Shown here piece after piece: positions 30,545 through 39,872 of a stretch of 64,000 nt of DNA. Origin of the DNA: Symsagittifera roscoffensis. Taxonomy: Eukaryota; Xenacoelomorpha; Acoela; Convolutidae. The stretch spans positions 33,292,682-33,356,681 of the forward strand of contig NC_087063.1 in the NCBI RefSeq assembly GCF_963678635.1. Direction: 5' to 3'. Numbering within the stretch: the stretch's first letter is position 1; each line of letters starts with the position of its first letter. Under the pieces are notes generated by a model that did not search any database, was not told where the DNA came from, and saw only the letters and a list, made by a program, of their open reading frames with translations. The position numbers and the translations under genes are program-made.

Positions 30545-32195
30545 CCCATCCGGGTTTTACAGAGTTTTTTAGAATTATCTTTCTGCAATTCAAAGGATGG
30601 ATGATGAATGTTGGTATTCGGCGAACATCGTATTCTTGTCCGGTTCCTCTTGTTAGAGAAGTTCCAGGACGCTGGAGTTAGGGACATCAATCGTTGTGTC
30701 GTTTTGTGACAACGACTGTGTTTCCCAATGAAATCAATCTGATTTCAAAATGTTTTGCTGACGGGTTTTTCTGTATTATGTAGAGAACTTGTTTTGTGTT
30801 CAACCTCGTCTGGGAATGGCGTGGAGATTGTTTGTGGAAGGGATGCCTTGTAACTCGGATCTGTACGTATACTTGAGCATCGAGGTGGTCATTGGTCTAG
30901 TTCAATGAAGTCCTTTTCTGCGAAGTCAAGTCGTACTCTAAATCCTTGTGGTTGTGATTGTGGACGGCATATCGGTTGTGGTTAGCCATTCTTGTTCGAG
31001 TGTAATGGGATCATTTTGTTTTTGGATGTTCGTCTTTGTTGTTGTGTGTTGATCTATATACTGCAAGGTATGATTTACATTTTATAAAATTTTTATTAGT
31101 TTGGTTTTTTAATTATGAATTTAGTTAGTTGTTTTCACAAAAGCATTTTGTTTTAGTTCTGTTATTCTGAAGAGTTACTCACCCTTGAGTACCTCTTACT
31201 AAAAATAGAAGTGTGGTCACAAAGCATGGATGTAGCGCGGTGGGTTAGGCCGGCTATAGAGCATGCTCAGGACGTCCTCTCTGGTGGGTTAGGCCAGGAG
31301 TGGGAGTATGGTTTCGTGCGGTTTCTTTGAGAGGTCCTGTTATGTGATAACGTTTTATGTTGGGTTTATGTTGGTCTTTCTTATGTTTCTTTGGTTGTGT
31401 CCTTTTTTCAAAAATCAAATTGTTTTTGTTATGGGTTTGTCTTTCGACTTTTTTGTGTTTTTATTATTTCTTTCTTAGACTTTATAATAGTCTTCAAAAG
31501 AATAAATTATCCAGTTTTAAACTGGGTTAATCCGGTTTGGGTACCGTTGGTTTTCTTTTCTTAGTCATGCTGTTATTTTATGATTTGTGGTGTTTAGTAA
31601 GCTGCGTTGGTTAGTTTGGTTTAGTATATAATTCCTTTCCAACCGGGTTAAAGGAAAGTTTGAAACTTGTTATCGTGTGTTAGAGTTGTTGAGTGTGAAA
31701 ACGTGAAATTTAAAATCATTATTTAAACAATTCTTCGTGGGCGAGCTGTGCGAGTTTGGATAGAATTCCTGTGCGAGTGAATGAAATTATCAAAAGGTTA
31801 GTACTGCATTTTGATTTTATCAATTTATTACATAGAGTGTCAATTTTACTGCTAGTTTTCTGGGGGAAATTTAAAGTTATAAATTTTCATCATAATTAAA
31901 TTTACTGCTTTATGGGGGAATAATTTATAAATTAATTTACTACATTTGGTATGAATTTTATCACGTTATCTTGTATAAAATATTAATGAAGTTTAGAAGA
32001 ATTTTAACAAGTTTATTTTTTTTTCTGTTTTTTGCAGATGATCGTGGTATGAAGACTAAAAGTGTATTAGTTAAGAATATTTTTAAATTATACTTACGTG
32101 TTAATCGTCTGGGAAAAAGCCGTGGGAAAAGATGTCGTGTATTGTATCCGAAGTTGTTAGTAATTTTGCTAGTATGCGAATGATTTTTTTAGTTT
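30545..32195 (+). other. 5' leader region of the LTR element
   Basis: About 1.65 kb with no sizeable ORF. Begins CCCATCCGGGTTTTAC, which is not a usual tRNA-type primer site. A GTATGA donor-like site at 31069 and a very strong acceptor (TTTTTTTTTCTGTTTTTTGCAG, ending 32038) could define a ~970-base leader intron. The motif GTGGGTTAGGCC occurs twice (31239 and 31282). Confidence 0.5.
32049..32183 (+). CDS. Small basic ORF after the leader acceptor site
   Basis: From the ATG at 32049 the frame gives 44 residues starting MKTKSVLVKNIFKLYL, with a basic cluster (RLGKSRGKRCR) and a hydrophobic end (LLVILLVCE). It starts 11 bases after the strong acceptor. Arginine-rich accessory proteins exist in complex retroviruses, but nothing beyond base composition supports that here. 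It may be a chance frame. Confidence 0.2.
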   Translation: MKTKSVLVKNIFKLYLRVNRLGKSRGKRCRVLYPKLLVILLVCE

Positions 32196-33004
32196 TTAAA
32201 GCAATTGAAGTGCTTTAATGGTTTTTAGTTCTTCGGTGCCTACTCCAAACTCGTAAGGTGTGTTTTGAATGAGGTTATATATTTTGTGATTATATTTAGT
32301 ATTGTGAATGAATTCTAATATTGGTATTTCTATAGGCTGGATAAATTCATGTGGGATAAGGAAGGGTCTGGATTCTTCGGCGTTAAAGGTCTTTGTGATG
32401 GACAAAATATATACATTTGTGTTACTGGTTCATAATTGCAGAGGATGCCGTGGAGGTTAGTATCTTTGATGCAAAAAGTGAAATTAAGGAAAAATGGTGA
32501 TGTGTATTTTGAGTTAAGAAACTGAAAACGATGATGTGGTTGTCTTGATGGGGTATGCAAATCAAAATGATTTTGTATGAAACGACGATATGTATATGTG
32601 TGAGTTTGTTTAGTGCGTAACATAATATTGTGGGAACAGTGCAAATTGCGTTCATGTGGTGCAAGAAAGTGAAAGGTTAGTGAAAATAACTGAAATTTGT
32701 CTTGAAAACTTTCGTAAGCTTGAATATCATTTAGTGCTTCAGAAATGATGTGATCATATTTTCTATCAAAAATATTAAGTGTGAATACATATGACGTTTT
32801 GATGAATAATTTTTCTGTTAGTTGTGGCTTAGCGAAGCGGTCGTCATCTAGAAATTGGTCTTGATTAGTTCGGATGATATTATGGTCATAATATTCTATT
32901 GTAAACTCGTTAGCTCGGGGTGCAGTGAATATTTTTAGTGATTTTTTATATCCTATGGAAGTAAATTGTCTAGGTGTTAGTGTTGCGGTGAGTCTATAGA
33001 GCAT
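32196..33004 (-). pseudogene. Antisense ORF of unknown function in the LTR element
   Basis: A 224-residue frame (32330-33004) continues in a second frame at 32196-32405, for about 290 residues in all after one frameshift near 32350-32400. The protein starts MLYRLTATLTPRQFTS, is rich in Phe, His and Thr, and has few Cys (C at SFCIKDTNLHGILCNY-like positions near residue 185-195). No signal peptide, membrane segment or known motif is visible. It lies downstream of the envelope-like gene on the same strand, separated by about 230 bases, and could be read from the same antisense transcript. Unrecognised. Confidence 0.5.
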
Positions 33005-33230
33005 ATCTTTATTCTTTTCTATATCTTTATGAGTATTAGATAGTGGCAGGCAAAGGGGATTAGTAAAATGTTAAAATGCTGTCCAATGAAGTGTTGGCAT
33101 TAAAACAGGTTCATCTACAAAACTACGTGTGTCGTTAGTGTCGTTAGGTGTGTTTAAAGTATATTGTGGGAATGAGGGTAAGGTGATTGCTAGAAAATCT
33201 TTCGTGTTGGTGTGGTGTGGATGGTTTATT

Positions 33231-33905
33231 TATTCGCAGGCTGTTCCTGGTTTGGTCGGGAATGGATGGTTCGGGAATTTTCTTTTAAAAGTGCGATAAG
33301 CTCGGTGAGTGCTATTTGATGATTCGGTGGTTGTGGATGATTGTGCTAATGATGCAGTGTAAGCTGAGGAGGGTGTAGGAGTAGGTGCGTTTGAGGATTC
33401 TATTGTGGATGAAATTTGATTTATAGTGAGGATGTTAGGGTGTATTAGCTGTTGTTGTAGGGTGATAAAATTATCGAGTTCTTGGGAGATTTGGGGGGGG
33501 GGTATCTGGAGAATTATTAGATGATCGGTCGGAATGAAATGGAGAATAGGTTGGGGTTACTTTTGAAGCATAAGAAGGAGTAGAAACGGATGGGAGTGGG
33601 TTATTTGGTGGGATCGGTTGAAAAGGGGGTTTTGAAAAAACTGAGGAGTTGGTTTGGAAATTATTGGATGGAGATGGTTCGGAGTCTGCAAATTCGTCAG
33701 GGGTTTCTATATTAGGGTTATTAAGTTGTGAAATGGAGTATAAAACTGAAATATCTGAATTAGTATCCGAATTCATGCTTGATGATATATTAAAAGTTGG
33801 AAAATCGGGTGGCGGGAAAGCAAAAAGTGGGATTATTGGGATTGGAGTGTGGAGGTTGGTTGGATGGGAATTTGAGCGGTGTAGGGATCCAAGTTTTCGG
33901 CTCAT
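33231..33905 (-). pseudogene. Pro/Ser/Thr-rich continuation of the antisense gene
   Basis: The frame at 33471-33905 (144 residues, rich in Pro, Ser, Asn and Thr) overlaps the end of the glycoprotein frame and very likely continues its cytoplasmic tail through a frameshift near 33850. A G run at 33493-33500 then shifts the frame again; the next frame reads TESSNSTHRAYRTFKRKFPN and ends in a stop at 33231. Composition resembles the sense Pro-rich ORF at 47930-48517. No motif is recognised. Confidence 0.45.
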
Positions 33906-36900
33906 CGTGGGCTAAAAAATGATTGTTTTGAGACTGAAAAGCGGTGGTATGGGGTTGTTCTATAATTTGTTCATATGTATTATCATTTTGTGAATGATGT
34001 GTATATATATGTTGTATGGGACTTTGCGATATGTTTTGTCTAAAGTTTGGGTTATGTGTTATTGCTAGGTTTCGGAAATTACGTGGGACTAAGGATAATG
34101 GATGGTTATGTGGTAGGGGTGGCAACTGTTGTGCGGTAGGTGTTACTTCTATGTTATTATGTTCTTCGTCGTATGTGTTCTGTCTTGTCGCTATTTTTGT
34201 ATGATTGTCTTTTATTTGTGCGTCTAGAAGAATTTTGTTGATTGATGATGAAAAAATTCCAAAAAATCCTGCAAATAGTATGCGTGCTACACTTGCTTGT
34301 TTATTTACTTGTGTGTGTATAGCGCATGTGTTATAGATTCCTTTTAAAAGTGAAAAAAGAAATCCTATAAAGTTAAACATTGCGTATAGGATAGTTAATT
34401 TTTCTAAGATGTAATAGGGCCATCCTAGAAAATCGAGAATTTCATTTTTTAGTGTAACAAAGCTAAAAATATTTATAGGTGAAATATCTTGTGGTCTGTA
34501 TTTTTCACCGTTTAGATATATATAGTCTTTAATGTCTTTAAAATATCCGCTATAATCTTGTGTATAGATATCTGCAAATCCTGCGGTTTCGGCAAGTTTG
34601 CGTAAATTTTGGTCAATTGATTGTCTTTGTATACTGTCCATTTGTGTTAATAATTCTTGGAATTGTTGTATTCTAATGTGGTGTTGGATATCTGATTTTG
34701 AATATATTCCAATTGATTGTAAATCAATATTTGGATTACGAGCAATAGCTCTGATGCTTTCGGGTGAAAATTTTTTGAGTGATTGCATTAACGTGGGGTA
34801 TGGAGTAAGAAGATAATATTTATCTTCATCAGGGTTTAACTGTACTACATTGTGGCTATTTTCTGATCCACATGGGATTGCGGTATCCCAAAAATATGTT
34901 CGTCTTGAAAGTGTGTCAACAAAATGTACCTTACTTTTATAAAAGATAGGGATTCTTTTATAGCATCGTTTATCTTCAAAAACATATAGTGGTGATACTT
35001 TTTTGGTACAAGTGTAAAACCATAAAATGTTTCCTTCGTAGTCTAGAAAATTTGATCTATTTCCTGATAATAAATATCCTGCGTAGGGTATTTTTAATAC
35101 TGCTAGTGCGAGTGATTGTAGGATTTGTGTCCTTTCTAATTCGCATAGTTGGTAAAGTGTTTCTAATTCGGAGAGTGACATTTCTTGAAAAATTCGACTA
35201 ATCGTGTAGTCTAACTTCATATTTAGGTGGATATCAAAGTGGATATTACCAAAATAAGTATTATTCATTTGTGATAGTTCTTGTAAACGTGTGCTTCTAG
35301 TGTCATGTGGCTTTAGTTTTTCCACCAGGTTGACCATTACTTTTTTGAAAGTTAACTGGTATATATGATGTTCCTTCGTGTAGATGGTGACCTGTGGCAT
35401 AAGGGTCAATTTTTATTTTTCCAGTGGTCATGTCGAAACCTTTTTCGTATTCAACTAATATTTCAGAATATTGTGTTTTGTGAAGTGGGTTTCTGTATTT
35501 GCATGCAATTTCTGTTTCTTGATATATTTGGAAATGTGTTAATTTATTTTCTATATTATGGAGATTTCGAAAATCAGTACTTTGTTTTCGTGATGGATGG
35601 ACTTGTTCATATGGAATTGATTGTATAAAATATTTTTCGTGAAATTTTATCATTCGAGCGTGTATTTTTGCTACTTGAAATGTTGTGCATGTATCTTCGG
35701 GAAACCAAACAATTGTTGCTTGTGTCCGTGTTGTAGGATCACAATAACCTTGATCGTTTTTACAAGGTAATCTATTTCCTTGATAGATCATTGTGTTGTC
35801 GGATAAATCTCGTGTGAGTTGTATTTTTTCGAGTTGTATTTTCCAATCGAAAAACATTATTTCTTGATATCCTTTATTTTTTGTGTCTGCTTTGCAGTTT
35901 GATGGATTATTTATACCAATGTGTGGTATCCAGTGATTATCGTGTATGTCATAAGTTGATCTTCCGTGTGCGCCGTTGTATGGGTATTTTTCATCTAGTT
36001 TTATATGTCCTTGATATCTTTCAAGTTCTGCTTGATGTACACAATCGGCAAAGACTTGAAAATATACTAGTTTTCTGTCGGTGTTTTTATTTCTTGTGAT
36101 ATTTAATCTGAGTAGCTCGTTTTTACAATCATCGGGATTTAGATGTAGAAGTCGTTCTATATTACTTTGGTAGAATGATTCGTGGTCAAGTCGGTTTTTA
36201 TTTCCGTTTGAAACTTGTGAACAATGTACTTTCTTTTCGGAAAATGTTGCTGTAAGTTTATATCCTGCGACTGTTGTTGCTCGGGCTTTTGAATACAGTG
36301 TCGCTATTACATTTGTAGTTTCTATAGCTTGTGGTTCCGTTTCGCATTGTGATACTTGATTTATTGCATATTTGTGTAGTGTTTTTTGTTCATTTTCTTC
36401 ACAATCGTAGTGTGTTACTAATAAGTCCTGGGGTCCTGTGCGGGGAGAGGCATTTGTGTTGTGATCGGAAAATGCTAGAAAAAGGATTTGTTAAAGTATC
36501 AATATTTTTAGAATATACATGTGTATGATAATCCTGAGTATGGGTTATAAAATGTGATGTAACCAATTGTCTTTTTGGTGTATCTGTCGTATTATATATT
36601 ACTTCAGTTGTTATAAATGGTGGTGGTAGCGATTGAGCTGTTATATTGGGTGGGTTTAATGGGTGAGGATATTGAGCAATGTTGTTAAGTTTAACCGTGA
36701 TTTCAAATTTTAATTGTAGACTATTTTTTTGGAGTATTTGGATGTTATGGTCACGAATGTCTTCGTGGATGTCTTGTCTATATTGTAGTCCATGGAGTGC
36801 CCAATTGTGGAGTCGGTTACTTTCGGGATGTTGTCCGAATAATGGTGGGGGTGCTGTGAACGTGTTCCAATCTAATCTTAAAGGGATATTTGTTGATGAT

Positions 36901-36980
36901 TGTTCTCGATATCGGTTCACCCTGTGTGAATGAGTGTGTTGTCCAATAAGATAGCGTGACGAGCAGACGGTGTACCCCAT
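33790..36980 (-). pseudogene. Envelope-like membrane glycoprotein, antisense to gag-pol, frameshifted
   Basis: Three overlapping frames form one gene: 36399-36980 (N-terminal, Pro-rich), then an open frame without Met from about 36480 to 35303, then 33790-35409. The ectodomain has many Cys, including THYDCEEN, NQVSQCE, CDPTTRTQATIVWFPEDTC and later C89, C134, C149 and C180 of the last frame (FYTCTKKV, EDKRCYKRIP, WDTAIPC). A strong membrane segment (ILYAMFNFIGFLFSLLKGIY, residues 339-359) and a second hydrophobic stretch at 375-395 are followed by a ~140-residue Pro/Asn-rich tail. The order resembles class III-type viral fusion glycoproteins (chuvirus or gB-like) that have been captured by some LTR elements; that assignment is by pattern and is tentative. 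Frameshifts near 36480 and 35340 break it. Confidence 0.68.
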
Positions 36981-37030
36981 CCGAAATTACTCTATGAGTT
37001 AACCACATCGGTCATAACTCATCTGGTGCG
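36912..37030 (-). repeat. Inverted copy of the LTR head joined to a 33-base module
   Basis: Read on the minus strand, it is GGTCGCACCAGA, then the first ~76 bases of the LTR, then TTGGACAACACACTC...CAGGGTGAACC. GGTCGCACCAGA directly precedes the 3' LTR at 48658-48669 and the TTGGACAACAC module lies at 48487-48519, so both parts also exist on the plus strand but in another order. The junction falls at TATT, shared by both parents. The antisense envelope frame starts inside this segment. Confidence 0.92.
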
Positions 37031-38268
37031 ACCATACGTCTCGAATAAAACCTTAATAGCTTAGAATTAACCAAAAATAGAGTAGAATTTAGACAAAACG
37101 TTTTCAAAATGTTATACGATAATAATTTAATCGAAATGTCTCTACGACTCAATAGATCAGAGCCAATATTCCGAACGATAATAGAACTACCCGGAATTGA
37201 AAGAAGACCTCGAACAAGAGACGACATATTACAAAGTAGAAACTTACCAAATAGTTTTATGATCGTACGGCAAAAGCCAACACAAACTTTTATATTTAGA
37301 ATCATATTAGCAATGAATTTAGATTTTCATCTGCAAACATAAAATTTTGAAGTCAATCTTCATGATCATTTCAGGCGCTAAACAAAATTATTAATATACA
37401 ATAACGATTGATAAAAAGATCTCAAATCGTTTTCTTAATTTCTGCAGTCTTATATAAAACATGTTTGAAAAATATTTATTGAAAATGAAAATAAAAATTA
37501 GTAGCATGACAATAAATTGTTGAAAATCATAAAATCATCTGTTGTCCCAGCTTCATCACCTAAACATAACAGCAATCATAAGCTCACTAATATCATTAAG
37601 AAACTAAATCTTTTTCTTAAATAAATTTAAAGCAAATTAAACTTAAACTCACTTAATTTTAAAATTAGATCATCAAGGCTTATCCTTGGATCTCAATAAA
37701 TTTTCTATTTCACTAAATTTAAAACCTGATCGTTAAGGCCTATCCTTGGATCAAAAAGAACAATTTTGTTCTCGCCCAACCACTTAACAAGTGTCTAACG
37801 ACCTCAAACGTCGATTCACTATCCAACCCTTCCAAAAGACCCAAGACTAATAGAAAATTTTAAATAAAACTAACCATTCAAATTAGGATAAATAGTGAAG
37901 AACTTCGGTTATTCATCCTTCACTTGGACCCTCCTCTTACCAGACCCAAGATAGATCTTAGATTTAATAAGTTTAAAATAGTACCTGACAAACTACTTGC
38001 GTTCTAATTATACCTGAACCTTGTGGATCGATTTGATATTCTCCAACCCTTGAACACAATCACTACCCCTAAGTAAGATTAAGTAAGTTAACACCTTAGC
38101 TTAGACTAGCCACGAGAAAGTAAAAAATCATTCCTTGGAATTGATATACTTTTCTCTCCAACCCTAAATAAAAAGACCCAGGTTAAGCTAACCAAAAAAT
38201 CGTAAGGACTAACAGTCTAAGAAAATAGAAATACCTAACAACTTTTTGCATCTCTCATCCTAAACCTT
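37031..38268. promoter_or_regulatory. Divergent intergenic region between antisense env-like and sense gag blocks
   Basis: About 1.24 kb without long ORFs, with genes leaving in both directions. A TATATAAA box lies at 37451-37458 facing gag. Two related segments ending in CCTTGGATC (about 37640-37695 and 37705-37753) form a diverged direct repeat. A two-way promoter is inferred from the layout only. Confidence 0.4.
37109..37342 (+). CDS. Small sense ORF upstream of gag
   Basis: Seventy-seven codons starting MLYDNNLIEMSLRLNRSEPI. It lies right after the inverted LTR head and is overlapped on the other strand by a 97-codon frame that looks less protein-like. Contains a basic stretch (GIERRPRTRDD). 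No domain recognised; the coding status is uncertain. Confidence 0.25.
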   Translation: MLYDNNLIEMSLRLNRSEPIFRTIIELPGIERRPRTRDDILQSRNLPNSFMIVRQKPTQTFIFRIILAMNLDFHLQT

Positions 38269-38706
38269 ATGTCATTCAAAAATCTAGGAAATAAACAAAC
38301 AATAGTTTTACACAACTGTGAGATAGATAACAAAAAATACGATCTTGTCATCACACCTCATACACAAACAGTTGGATACATTAGAACAAAACGACAAAAA
38401 ACAAAAAGAAAAATTATAAACAAACAAAAACAAATCACACGAAAAATTTCAGAATCAGAAGCCAGCAATTTAGATGAACTCTACAAATTAAAAGCATCAA
38501 TTGATAAAAATTGTCCCATTCACGATCAATTATATTTTTCCGATTCAGAAACAACTTCAAATTCATCAAAAAGAGGAAAAAGAAGAATAAAAAAGCAATA
38601 CAAACACAAACCAGTACACTTGTATAATTGGAATCAACCAATTAGACACATTGATAGTTATATATTAACAGTCATCAAAAGAAAAAATGAGCCACACTCA
38701 AAGTGA
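38269..38706 (+). CDS. Basic ORF preceding gag in the LTR element
   Basis: 145 residues starting MSFKNLGNKQTIVLHN. Two strongly basic clusters (RTKRQKTKRKIINKQKQ at residues 43-59 and SKRGKRRIKKQYKHK near 105-119) flank an acidic/Ser segment with one C and H (NCPIHDQLYFSDSE). It overlaps the start of the next ORF by 20 bases in another frame, which suggests coupled translation or frameshifting. The basic patches suit nucleic-acid binding or nuclear localisation, but no family is recognised. It lies in the 5' UTR/gag position of the element. Confidence 0.5.
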   Translation: MSFKNLGNKQTIVLHNCEIDNKKYDLVITPHTQTVGYIRTKRQKTKRKIINKQKQITRKISESEASNLDELYKLKASIDKNCPIHDQLYFSDSETTSNSSKRGKRRIKKQYKHKPVHLYNWNQPIRHIDSYILTVIKRKNEPHSK

Positions 38707-39553
38707 CGATAGTCCAGATGACAAAGAGATTTACCCCTTCCTCATAGATGCACCCGATAATAGAGGGCAACATGATTTTTGCAAGAATTTACTCGTAAAG
38801 TTATTTGAACCCGGAATCAGTCCATGCAAAGCAGAATTCCCAGATGTAAAAATCAAAAAACAAATTATTGAACATTATTTGAAAGATATATGTAACTTAA
38901 CACAACAATATGGAATCTACACCATAGAATTCAGCACACCAAATACGAATCATCGTAAATACGTAATTCAAACAGATGATCTTGAATTAGAATTTTCAAA
39001 AGTATTCTTAGAATATATCAAAAATATACAATATCATCATTCACAAAGAGCAAACTCTATATTCACTAACGAAGTTTTTACAATAGTATATACCTATATT
39101 TCTATATTAGAAAAAACAGAATTTCAAAGTATCTCACCAACTGAAACATCCAAACATACAAAAGTACGAGAGGAAATCACAATATTTTCAACTTTTCTAC
39201 ATATAATTGAAGAAAATTTCACTAAAGACGATGTTTCACAACACACAAAACATGACTTACAAAAAATTTTGGCATGGTTTATAATAGATTATTTCACACA
39301 TAATTTAGACTTAATTTCACAAGCAAGAAAAAATTTTAGACCTCAAAATCCAAATGATGATACTGCCATTACAGAACAATCAGACTACATTTGGGACCCT
39401 GAATGGTCTCATCCTACTTTTATAAATATCCCACAATCTATTTCAAGTCAAGCAATAAGTACAATATCTTCCCACAGAGATTATGTAAAAGTAGTACCAC
39501 TAACCATTGATGCAACACCATTAAACTACAATACATTTTTACCTGATACATGA
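38687..39553 (+). CDS. Extra ORF before gag, 288 residues plus readthrough extension
   Basis: Starts MSHTQSDDSPDDKEIYPFLI and is mostly helical with acidic N-terminus; contains SILEKTEFQSI and DLQKILAWFIIDYFTHNLDL. It ends at a TGA (39551-39553), but the frame stays open for a further ~380 bases (to about 39936) with Thr/Pro-rich sequence, so the TGA may have replaced a Trp codon or be read through. That extension overlaps the start of the gag frame at 39873. It might be the N-terminal (matrix-like) part of gag, broken by indels. No known domain. Confidence 0.5.
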   Translation: MSHTQSDDSPDDKEIYPFLIDAPDNRGQHDFCKNLLVKLFEPGISPCKAEFPDVKIKKQIIEHYLKDICNLTQQYGIYTIEFSTPNTNHRKYVIQTDDLELEFSKVFLEYIKNIQYHHSQRANSIFTNEVFTIVYTYISILEKTEFQSISPTETSKHTKVREEITIFSTFLHIIEENFTKDDVSQHTKHDLQKILAWFIIDYFTHNLDLISQARKNFRPQNPNDDTAITEQSDYIWDPEWSHPTFINIPQSISSQAISTISSHRDYVKVVPLTIDATPLNYNTFLPDT

Positions 39554-39872
39554 AATAACAGTTTAAATTCGACCGTCATACACAATGAAAACCTTAATGG
39601 AACTAGAAATCTTACACAACAAGATATTCAAACACCATCACACTTCATAAATGAAGAAATTGTCCAAACAACAACAACTACACAACAAAGTATTTCACCA
39701 ATACATCCAAATATAACAACACCAAGAAATACAATTACTTCACTGGCACAAGTAACCTTACAGTCAACCGTTAAACCTTCGGTTGCTCCAAAATATTCAC
39801 ATATGGATTATCAAACATATAGACCCATGACAGTACCATCAAAACCACGAAAAACGTTCACAAGAAACACTT

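Noticed and set aside
33649-36933. Plus-strand ORFs over the antisense env-like gene
   Set aside because: Short, rich in Cys/Phe/Val from the complement of A-rich codons, while the minus frames are long and hold a coherent glycoprotein layout.
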